This document shows, one piece after another, positions 35,286-44,191 of a DNA stretch of 45,900 nt (within the stretch, counting starts at the first letter, position 1; every line of letters begins with the position of its first letter). The stretch comes from Pseudomonadota bacterium. Lineage in GTDB: Bacteria; Pseudomonadota; Alphaproteobacteria; Caulobacterales; Caulobacteraceae. Under the pieces are notes generated by a model. That model was given only the letters and a program-made list of their open reading frames with translations, searched no databases and was not told the DNA's origin. Where the stretch lies: the NCBI GenBank assembly GCA_963205005.1, contig CAUJHW010000111.1, forward strand, positions 1 through 45,900. Reading direction: 5' to 3'. The translations under genes were made by a program, and so were the position numbers.

Positions 35286-36968
35286 CTAATCGTCGCTCTG
35301 ACGGATCGGCGCGGCCCGCATCAGGAAGGCCGGGGTGTCCGAGCCGAAGCCCACGACATTGTCCCCGTCGTCGCGGTCGCGGTCGCGTTCCCGGCCACGA
35401 CCGCCGCGATCGCCGCGTTCGTTGCGATCCGGACGCTCATTGCGTTCGGGCCGCGTGGGGCGTTCGTTGCGCTCGGAGGTGAGCGGCCGGTCGGGGCGAG
35501 GGGCCCGTTCGGGACGTGCGGCGCGTTCGGGACGCTCCACCGGTTCGGCGACAGGCGTCGGCGCAGCCTCGGCGGCGGCGGGCGCGGCGCCGCGTCGGCC
35601 ACGCTCGCGACGGGGCGCCCGCTCGGGACGCGGCGCGGCGGGGGCAGCGGCAGCGGCCGGGGCAGGCTCGGCTCCGGCGGGGCGGGGGACCGCCACGAAC
35701 GGTTCCATCGACTGGCCCTCGCTGGCCGGACGCGGGGCAGGGGCGTGGTCCCGGGGCGGCCGCTCGCGTCCACGGCCCGGGCCGCGCTCGCGACCGCCAC
35801 GGCCGGCGCGGGGTTCGTCCTTGATGCTCGACCAGTCGACGCCATCGATGACGATCTCGACCGGATCCTTGCCGATCAGCTTCAGGACCTTGTCGAGGTT
35901 GCGGCTGTCGGCCGGCGTCACGATGGTGAAGGCCTGACCCAGCTTGCCGGCCCGGCCGGTACGGCCGATGCGGTGGACATAGTCGTCGGCATGGTGCGGG
36001 ACGTCGTAGTTGAACACGTGGCTGACGTCGGGAATGTCGAGGCCGCGCGCGGCGACATCCGACGCGCACAGCAGGCGCAATGAACCGTTGCGGAAGCTCT
36101 CCAGCGTGCGCATCCGCGTCTGCTGGTCGAGGTCGCCGTGGATCGCTGCGGCGTCTAGGCCATGCTTCTGCAGCGACTTGGCGACGATATCGACCTCGGC
36201 CTTGCGGTTGCAGAAGACGATGCCGTTCTTGACGTCGGCCCGGGCGATCAGTTCGCGCAGGGCGGTGCGCTTGGCCTTGGGATCGGCGGTGGGGATGCGC
36301 ACCAGGTTCTGGGTGATGGTGTCGGCGGTCGTCGCCGGCCGCGAGGCCTCGATCCGCACCGGATCACGCAGGAACTGCTTGGTCAGCCGGGTGATTTCCG
36401 GCGGCATGGTGGCCGAGAAGAACAGGGTCTGCTTCTTGGCCGGGGTCAGCTTGAAGATGCGCTCGAGGTCGGGAATGAACCCCATGTCGAGCATGCGGTC
36501 GGCTTCGTCGACCACCATGATCTGCACGCCGGTCATCAGCAGCTTGCCACGCTCGAAGTGGTCGAGCAGGCGGCCAGGCGTGGCGATCAGCACGTCGACG
36601 CCGCGGTCCAGCTTGAGTTCCTGGTCCTTGAACGACACGCCGCCGATCAGCAGTGCCCAGGACAGCTTCTGGTCCTTGGCGTACTTCTCGAACGACATCG
36701 ACACCTGGTCGGCCAGTTCGCGGGTGGGGGCGATGACGAGGGCGCGCGGCATGCGGGCCTTGGAGCGTCCGGCGGCGAGCCGGTCGATCATCGGAAGGGT
36801 AAAGGCGGCGGTCTTGCCGGTGCCGGTCTGGGCGATGCCCAGAACGTCCAGGCCCTGAAGGGCCATGGGGATCGCCTCGGCCTGGATCGGCGTGGCGGTG
36901 GTATAGCCCGTCGCGGCGACGGCGGCGAGGGTCGCGGGCGAGAGGCCCAGGTCTGCAAAATCGGTCAT
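35286..36968 (-). CDS. rhlE: DEAD-box RNA helicase RhlE
   Basis: 560 residues. The helicase core (1-380) is complete: Q motif with TPIQAEAIP, Walker A AQTGTGKT (46-53), PTRELA, DEAD (154-157), SAT (185-187), ARGLD, and HRIGRTGR (332-339). From about residue 385 there is a long, low-complexity tail rich in Arg, Gly, Pro and Glu, with repeated ER-RP units, likely disordered and RNA-binding. It unwinds short RNA duplexes. In Caulobacter, RhlE joins the RNase E degradosome in the cold, and rne is in this same window. A good promoter lies upstream. Confidence 0.95.
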   Translation of the reverse strand: MTDFADLGLSPATLAAVAATGYTTATPIQAEAIPMALQGLDVLGIAQTGTGKTAAFTLPMIDRLAAGRSKARMPRALVIAPTRELADQVSMSFEKYAKDQKLSWALLIGGVSFKDQELKLDRGVDVLIATPGRLLDHFERGKLLMTGVQIMVVDEADRMLDMGFIPDLERIFKLTPAKKQTLFFSATMPPEITRLTKQFLRDPVRIEASRPATTADTITQNLVRIPTADPKAKRTALRELIARADVKNGIVFCNRKAEVDIVAKSLQKHGLDAAAIHGDLDQQTRMRTLESFRNGSLRLLCASDVAARGLDIPDVSHVFNYDVPHHADDYVHRIGRTGRAGKLGQAFTIVTPADSRNLDKVLKLIGKDPVEIVIDGVDWSSIKDEPRAGRGGRERGPGRGRERPPRDHAPAPRPASEGQSMEPFVAVPRPAGAEPAPAAAAAPAAPRPERAPRRERGRRGAAPAAAEAAPTPVAEPVERPERAARPERAPRPDRPLTSERNERPTRPERNERPDRNERGDRGGRGRERDRDRDDGDNVVGFGSDTPAFLMRAAPIRQSDD

Positions 36969-37052
36969 CGGCTAACGGTTTGGCGGTGGGCGTGCCCGCA
37001 AACGGGAACGGCGCGACCGCGGCTGCACAAGCGAACGTCGCCGCGCGAGCGG

Positions 37053-37080
37053 AACATACGGCGCACAGCCATCAAGTCAA
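37053..37080 (-). promoter_or_regulatory. Sigma-70-type promoter for rhlE
   Basis: Read on the minus strand: TTGACT at 37080-37075, a 16-bp spacer, then TATGTT at 37058-37053. Both hexamers are close to the housekeeping consensus. Transcription would begin near 37046, leaving a leader of about 77 nt before the rhlE ATG at 36968; a leader of that size could carry cold-responsive structure. Confidence 0.45.
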
Positions 37081-37223
37081 CGCACGCCGCCCATTGCGGG
37101 TTGATTCCACGACCCTTTGCGCTTCGGAAGCCGGTGGGCGGTTGCGCCTGTGCGGGCAAGTTCTTCTGGCCCCGGAGCCCGCTCAAAGCTTTACTTGACC
37201 GAGCACCTACGGAGACCCCGGTC

Positions 37224-38111
37224 ATGCCGGCGCCTGACACGACCGATCCGACGCCCATGACCGTGCGGCGCATGACCTTTCCCCATCCCGAGGCGCTGAG
37301 GGGGCAGTGGAATCCGGCGCGGCCGGAGTTCAGCCATATGGTCAATGCGGCGTCCCTCGGAATGCCCTACCTGGAGCCCTACCTGATCGCCACCATGCGG
37401 CAGGCGCGGACCCGGATCACGGATCCGGCCCTGCAGTCCGAGATCGACCTCTATATCGGACAGGAGTCGACGCACTTCCGGCAGCATCAGCAGTTCAACC
37501 GTCGGCTGGCGGAGCTCGGTTACCGGTCCGTGCCGGAGATGGAGGCGGTGCTGAAGGCCGACTATGCCGCGTTCGGGGCGAGCCGGTCGTTCACCTTCAA
37601 CCTCGCCTACGCCGAGGGCTTCGAGGCGATGGCGCTGACCATCGGTCATATGCTCATCGAGGACCGCGAGCACCTCTTCGCAGGTGGCGAATCCTCGGTC
37701 GCATCGTTGGTGCTCTGGCATTTCGTCGAGGAAATCGAACACAAGAGCGCCACCTACGACGTCTTCAAGGCGCTGGACGGGCGGTATGTCTGGCGGATCT
37801 ACGGTCTCCTGTTCGCGATGGTTCACATCATGGGGCGCACGCGGCAGGGCTATCGGGCTCTGCTTCTCGAGGACGGGCTGTGGCGCTCGTGGAGTTCCAG
37901 ACTGGCGCTGTGGCGACTGCTCGGGCGGATCTTCGCACGGCTGATACCGCGGCTGCTGCGCATCCTTGCGCCCCGCTACAATCCGAAGGATGTGCCGGAC
38001 CCGGCCTGGGCGGACGCATGGCGTCGCGGCCACGGTGCGGGCGATGACCGACTGGGCGAACTGGACATGTCGCGCCTGGCTGATGCGGTCCCTGTTTCCC
38101 GCGCCGCCTGA
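37224..38111 (+). CDS. PF10118-type predicted metal-dependent protein, diiron ligand pattern
   Basis: 295 residues from ATG 37224 (GGAG 9 nt upstream). A long open frame reaching back to 36162 is antisense to rhlE and is rejected. It resembles the predicted metal-dependent hydrolase family PF10118. The mostly helical chain carries Glu51, then ExxH (Glu81, His84), Glu131 or Glu134, and ExxH again (Glu170, His173). That E, ExxH, E, ExxH order over four helices is the ligand set of carboxylate-bridged diiron proteins. I therefore suspect an oxygen-activating or oxidoreductase role rather than hydrolysis. Residues 190-260 are hydrophobic and basic, perhaps membrane-associated. A four-TM gene follows after 10 bp. 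Confidence 0.8.
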   Translation: MPAPDTTDPTPMTVRRMTFPHPEALRGQWNPARPEFSHMVNAASLGMPYLEPYLIATMRQARTRITDPALQSEIDLYIGQESTHFRQHQQFNRRLAELGYRSVPEMEAVLKADYAAFGASRSFTFNLAYAEGFEAMALTIGHMLIEDREHLFAGGESSVASLVLWHFVEEIEHKSATYDVFKALDGRYVWRIYGLLFAMVHIMGRTRQGYRALLLEDGLWRSWSSRLALWRLLGRIFARLIPRLLRILAPRYNPKDVPDPAWADAWRRGHGAGDDRLGELDMSRLADAVPVSRAA

Positions 38112-38121
38112 AGGAGCCGTG

Positions 38122-38622
38122 ATGACGCCGATGCCCGAACGCTACCGCGCGCTGCTGTTCCTCAACGGCATCGGGCTGTTCTGCTTCTCGATGCTGGTCG
38201 GCTGGCACTGGATGTTCTCGCTGCTGGGAGAGATCGTGCTCTGGCCGTTCGTTCCCCCGGTCGACATCCAGGTTCCAGGGGAGGAACGGGCCTGGCGGAT
38301 GGTTCACATGGAGGCCATCACCCAGGGGCTCCTGCTGATGGCCTGGGGGCTCGGCGGAACGTTCATCCGGCTGGGCGCCCGGACGCACCGGCTGTTCTTC
38401 TGGTGCGCAGTGACCGCCGCGTGGCTGTTCACCGTGCCGCCGTTCTTCAACGCCCTACTGGGCACCCGGGGGCTGGCGATGGGAGGAGGCCCGTTCAGGC
38501 CCGGCCTGGCCAACGACATCATCTTCATGATCGGCTGGCCGCCGATGATCGCGGTCCATCTGCTGATGATCCTGGCCCTGGTCGGCGTATGGCGGACCGT
38601 CAGATCCCTGCCGCGGGCCTGA
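38122..38622 (+). CDS. Four-TM membrane protein of unknown function
   Basis: 166 residues from ATG 38122, with AAGGAG ending 5 nt before it. Four hydrophobic helices are visible: about 10-32, 58-78, 88-110 and 135-158. Polar features include WHWMF near the first helix and MEAITQG before the second. I do not recognise the family. It is 10 bp downstream of the diiron-like gene and clearly in one operon with it; a role as membrane partner, for example electron donor or substrate channel, is speculation. Confidence 0.75.
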   Translation: MTPMPERYRALLFLNGIGLFCFSMLVGWHWMFSLLGEIVLWPFVPPVDIQVPGEERAWRMVHMEAITQGLLLMAWGLGGTFIRLGARTHRLFFWCAVTAAWLFTVPPFFNALLGTRGLAMGGGPFRPGLANDIIFMIGWPPMIAVHLLMILALVGVWRTVRSLPRA

Positions 38623-38635
38623 GGGGGTGCGGGAC

Positions 38636-38672
38636 ATCGATCTGCTCTATCTAATTCGTCAAAACGATCGAT
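38636..38672 (+). promoter_or_regulatory. OxyR-like spaced element upstream of the peroxiredoxin gene
   Basis: Four tetramers spaced by exactly 7 nt: ATCG (38636), CTAT (38647), GTCA (38658), CGAT (38669). The E. coli OxyR site is ATAG-N7-CTAT-N7-ATAG-N7-CTAT; matches are 3, 4, 1 and 3 of 4. The region is more AT-rich than its surroundings, as a promoter would be. Position upstream of a peroxiredoxin makes OxyR control plausible but unproven. Confidence 0.25.
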
Positions 38673-38752
38673 TGGTACCTGCGGCCCCGCTTCGCTAGTT
38701 GAGGTGTCGACCGGCGCTGGGCGCCGCAACGCACATCGACAGGACGATAGAC

Positions 38753-39292
38753 ATGCAAGGCCGCAACGTTCCCGACATCACCTTCAAGACCCGCGTTCGT
38801 GACGAGGCGGTGGGGGGTGACAACCCGTTTCGCTGGCAGGATCTGACCACGGCCGAGGTGTTCGGCGGCAAGCGGGTTGTCGTGTTCTCGCTGCCCGGCG
38901 CGTTCACGCCGACCTGCTCGAACGAGCAGTGCCCGGCGTTCGAGCGGCTGTACGACGAGTTCAGGGCGCTGGGCGTGGACGAGGTTATCTGCGTCACCGT
39001 CAATGACGCCTTCGTGGTTTATCAGTGGAGCCGGCACCTGGGCGTTTCGAAGGTGAAGTTCCTGCCGGACGGCTCGGGGCACTTCACTCGCCGGATGGGG
39101 ATGCTGATCAACAAGGAGCACCTGGGCTTCGGCTATCGCAGCTGGCGCTATGCCATGGTGGTGAATGACGGGGTGATCGAGACCTGGTTCGAGGAGCCGG
39201 GGATCAACGACGAAGGGGCCGATGAGGACCCCTATACCGTGACCAACCCCGAGACGCTGCTGACCTACCTGAGGTCGCAGACAGCCGCCTGA
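38753..39292 (+). CDS. Peroxiredoxin, Prx5-like
   Basis: 179 residues from ATG 38753 (AGGA upstream). A typical Prx5/redoxin layout: VVVFSLPGAFTPTC with peroxidatic Cys55, then Cys60 and Cys80. WSRHLGVSKVKFLPDGSG and a C-terminal region with WRYAMVVNDG agree with the family. It reduces peroxides, in this subfamily often with glutathione or glutaredoxin. It is the second peroxiredoxin of the window and has its own upstream region with a possible OxyR-like element. A weak hairpin (tccc-GAAA-ggga) follows the stop. Confidence 0.93.
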   Translation: MQGRNVPDITFKTRVRDEAVGGDNPFRWQDLTTAEVFGGKRVVVFSLPGAFTPTCSNEQCPAFERLYDEFRALGVDEVICVTVNDAFVVYQWSRHLGVSKVKFLPDGSGHFTRRMGMLINKEHLGFGYRSWRYAMVVNDGVIETWFEEPGINDEGADEDPYTVTNPETLLTYLRSQTAA

Positions 39293-39376
39293 CAGGGTCC
39301 CGAAAGGGAAAGATGCACGCAACGGTTGTTTAAGAGATCCGGTCCTAGTGTTCCCTGACTTTCATCGGGGCGTCGC

Positions 39377-41137
<1,761 letters not shown>

Positions 41138-41243
41138 TGGTGGGTCCGCTTCCGGCGTCGCGCTTGCAAATCATTGTTCGTCCAAATAGTCAGGCCGGGT
41201 CGGAAGGGCACGGGGCCCCCGGCAAGCTGCCCGGAGCACCGCC

Positions 41244-41945
41244 CTGACCCTCAAGGCCTTTCATCTGCCCGGGGGCTGGGGCCTCGTGTCGCTCAGCCCG
41301 TTCTGCCTGAAGCTGGACGCCTTCCTGCGCATGACCGGGATCCCGCACGAGGCGATCACCACGCCGGCGCCGTTCGGCGGCCCCAAGCGCAAGGCGCCCT
41401 GGATCGAGCATGACGGACGGACACTCGGCGATTCCAGCTTCATCATCGCCGACCTGACCGAACGTTTCGGTGTGGACCCTGACCGTGGCCTTTCGCCGGC
41501 CCAGCGCGGACAGGCGCTGGCGATTCAACGGCTCGTGGAAGAGAACCTCTACTGGGCCATGGTCCACGACCGCTGGCGCCGGCCGGAGAACGCCCTGCCG
41601 ATGCGCAAGACGATTCTCGGCGGCCTGCCGGCTCCGCTGCGGCCGCTGGTCCAGGCGATGGCGCGGCGCGGCGTCGTCGCCCAGCTGAACGGCCATGGGA
41701 TGGGGCGTCATGCCGATGCCGAGATTGCAGCGATCGCGCGGCGCGACATCGAGGCCATTTCAGCCATGCTGGGCGATGGGGCGTGGTTCTTCGGCGACGA
41801 GCCCACCCTGACGGACGCCGTGGTCTTCAGCCTGCTGGCCAACATCCACTATCCGGCGTTCGCGAGTCCGATGAAGGCCATGGTGGCCGAGCGGCCCGCG
41901 CTGGTGGCGTTCCTGGAACGCTTCCGGGCCCGCTTCTACCCCTAG
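41244..41945 (+). CDS. Glutathione S-transferase-like protein, apparent CTG start
   Basis: 233 residues if translation begins at CTG 41244. The first canonical start in this frame is GTG 41286, but the codons before it spell LTLKAFHLPGGWGL, the expected first beta-strand and loop of this thioredoxin-fold family, running straight into SLSPFCLKL. The frame has a TAG at 41187 and no ATG, GTG or TTG between it and 41286. GGAG at 41233-41236 is correctly placed for the CTG. The N-terminal domain is GST-like with Ser/Cys near the glutathione site; the C-terminal domain is all-helical (about 95-225). The substrate is unknown. It is convergent with parE, 7 bp apart. Confidence 0.8.
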   Translation: MTLKAFHLPGGWGLVSLSPFCLKLDAFLRMTGIPHEAITTPAPFGGPKRKAPWIEHDGRTLGDSSFIIADLTERFGVDPDRGLSPAQRGQALAIQRLVEENLYWAMVHDRWRRPENALPMRKTILGGLPAPLRPLVQAMARRGVVAQLNGHGMGRHADAEIAAIARRDIEAISAMLGDGAWFFGDEPTLTDAVVFSLLANIHYPAFASPMKAMVAERPALVAFLERFRARFYP

Positions 41946-41952
41946 CCCGGGC

Positions 41953-44004
41953 CTAGATATCCAGGTCGGCGGCGGCGAACTCGGCGTTTTCCTGGATGAA
42001 CTGGAAGCGGGCCTCGGGCTTGCGGCCCATCAGGCGCTCGACCAGATCCTCCACCAGCTCCTCGGAGCGGGGCAGGGTGACCCGCGCGAGCGTGCGGGTG
42101 CCCGGGTCCATGGTGGTTTCCTTGAGCTGGGCCGGCATCATCTCGCCCAGGCCCTTGAAGCGGCTGATCTCGGGCTTCTTGCCCTTGAACTCCGAGGCCA
42201 GCAGCTCGTCGCGGTGCTCGCCGTCGCGGGCGTAGACGGCCTTGTTCCCATGGCTGATCCGGTAGAGCGGCGGAAGCGCCAGGAACAGGCGGCCGGTACG
42301 GATCATGTCGGGCATGGTCCGGTAGAAGAAGGTGATCAGCAGGCTGGCGATGTGGGCGCCGTCGACGTCGGCGTCTGTCATGATGACGATGCGGTCGTAG
42401 CGGAGGTCTTCCTCGCGGTACTTCGAGCCGGGCTGGGCGCCGAGGGCCAGCAGCAGGTCCGACAGCTCCTTGTTGCCGCCGAACTTGTCGGTGGAGGCCG
42501 AGGCGACGTTGAGGATCTTGCCCCGGAGCGGCAGGATCGCCTGGGTCTTGCGGTTGCGGGCCTGCTTGGCCGAGCCGCCGGCGCTGTCGCCCTCGACCAG
42601 GAACAGCTCGGTGCCGTCCAGTGCGCCGCCGGCGCAGTCGGCGAGCTTGCCGGGCAGGCGCAGCTTGCGGGTGGCCGAGGCGCGGGCGACTTCCTTGTCC
42701 TTGCGCCGTTTCAGGCGTTCCTCGGCGCGCTCGATGATGAAGTCGAGCAGCGCGCTGGCGGCCTTGGGCTGGGCCGTCAGCCAGTGGTCAAACGGGTCGG
42801 CCAGCGCCTTCTCCACCAGCTTCTGGGCGTCGGAGGAGGACAGGCGCTCCTTGGTCTGGCCCTGGAACTCGGGATTGGCCACGAAGACGCTGACGAGGGC
42901 GCCGGCCTGGGAGACCACATCGTCGGCGGTGATGATGGCGCCGCGCTTCTCGCCGGTGAGCTCGGCGTACTGCTTGAGGCCACGGGTGAGGGCGGCGCGG
43001 AAGCCGGCCTCATGGGTGCCGCCCTCGGGCGTAGGCACGGTGTTGCAGTAGGACTGCATGAAGCTGTCGGCCTCGCCGAAGCCGGCGGGGGTCCAGGCAA
43101 CAGCCCATTCGACCTTGCCGGTTTCGCCCGGGCGTTCCCAGCGGCCCGCGAAGGGCTGGGGCGTGACGGTCTCCAGGTCCTTGATCCGCTCGGCCAGGAA
43201 GTCGGCCAGGCCGTTGGGGAACCGGAAGGTGGCCTCGGCGGGGGTCTGGTCCTGTATGCGCTCGGGCGCGCATTTCCAGCGGATCTCGACGCCGCCGAAC
43301 AGGTAGGCCTTGGAGCGGGCCATCCGGTAGAGCCGGGCGGGGCGGAAGGTGGCCGCGTCGCCGAAGATCACCGGGTCGGGCATGAAGGAAATCTGGGTGC
43401 CCTTCTTCCGCGTCGGGCCCAGCTTCTCGATCCCGCCCAGCGGCTTGCCGCGGGTGAAGGCCTGGCGCCACTCGAAGCCGTCCTTCCAGACGGTGACCTC
43501 GACGCGCTCGGACAGGGCGTTGACCACGCTGACGCCGACGCCGTGCAGGCCGCCGGAGGTCTCGTAGGCCTTGCCGGAAAACTTCCCGCCGGAGTGCAGG
43601 ACGGTCATGATGACCTCCAGCGCCGACTTGCCCGGGTGCTTCGGGTGGGGGTCGACCGGGATGCCGCGGCCGTCGTCCTTGACGGTCAGGGCGCCGTCGG
43701 CCTCGAGCGTCACCTCGATGAGCTTGGCGTGGCCGGCGACGGCCTCGTCCATGGCGTTGTCCAGGACTTCGGCGAACAGGTGGTGCAGGGCCCGCTCGTC
43801 GGTGCCGCCGATATACATGCCCGGACGCTTGCGGACCGGCTCCAGGCCTTCCAGCACCTCGATGTCGGCGGCCGAATAGCCACCGCTACGCGGCGCCACC
43901 GGTTCGGGTCGCGGCTCCGAGGCCGCGGCAAGTGGCGCGGCCGGCGCAGGGTTCAGCGCGTCGTCGAACAGGTCGGGCAGGGGGCGGGCGGGGGACTGGG
44001 GCAT
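41953..44004 (-). CDS. parE: DNA topoisomerase IV subunit B
   Basis: 683 residues. The ATPase subunit of topoisomerase IV, which unlinks replicated chromosomes. The GHKL ATPase domain has EVLDNAMDEA (Asn83), DDGRGIP and GGLHGVGVSVVNALS. A transducer domain follows, then TOPRIM with LVEGDSAGG and DADVDGAHI for magnesium, and the C-terminal RFKGLGEM segment. The overall length and the missing GyrB-specific insert favour ParE over GyrB. A Pro/Ala-rich extension of about 40 residues precedes the conserved core. It is divergent from the HWE kinase across 187 bp. Confidence 0.95.
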   Translation of the reverse strand: MPQSPARPLPDLFDDALNPAPAAPLAAASEPRPEPVAPRSGGYSAADIEVLEGLEPVRKRPGMYIGGTDERALHHLFAEVLDNAMDEAVAGHAKLIEVTLEADGALTVKDDGRGIPVDPHPKHPGKSALEVIMTVLHSGGKFSGKAYETSGGLHGVGVSVVNALSERVEVTVWKDGFEWRQAFTRGKPLGGIEKLGPTRKKGTQISFMPDPVIFGDAATFRPARLYRMARSKAYLFGGVEIRWKCAPERIQDQTPAEATFRFPNGLADFLAERIKDLETVTPQPFAGRWERPGETGKVEWAVAWTPAGFGEADSFMQSYCNTVPTPEGGTHEAGFRAALTRGLKQYAELTGEKRGAIITADDVVSQAGALVSVFVANPEFQGQTKERLSSSDAQKLVEKALADPFDHWLTAQPKAASALLDFIIERAEERLKRRKDKEVARASATRKLRLPGKLADCAGGALDGTELFLVEGDSAGGSAKQARNRKTQAILPLRGKILNVASASTDKFGGNKELSDLLLALGAQPGSKYREEDLRYDRIVIMTDADVDGAHIASLLITFFYRTMPDMIRTGRLFLALPPLYRISHGNKAVYARDGEHRDELLASEFKGKKPEISRFKGLGEMMPAQLKETTMDPGTRTLARVTLPRSEELVEDLVERLMGRKPEARFQFIQENAEFAAADLDI

Positions 44005-44191
44005 TGGACCGGGGACGGTGGCGCGATTCTGGGCCGTCCGGTATCAGTCCCCTTGGGGTGGAAGGCAATGCGGCGCAGTGTCGGGAACCGTACGGCGCCG
44101 CCTGGCGCTTTACACCATAGCTGTGATCGCAAGGTCGGCCGTCGCGCGTCAACGTGATGCGCAGGGGGCCGGCGACGGAAGGACAGGCGAC

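Noticed and set aside
36162-37223. Upstream extension of the diiron-like gene
   Set aside because: It runs antisense through rhlE; a proper ATG with SD exists at 37224.
42214-44157. Plus-strand open frame of 647 codons opposite parE
   Set aside because: Antisense shadow; ParE motifs are unambiguous on the minus strand.
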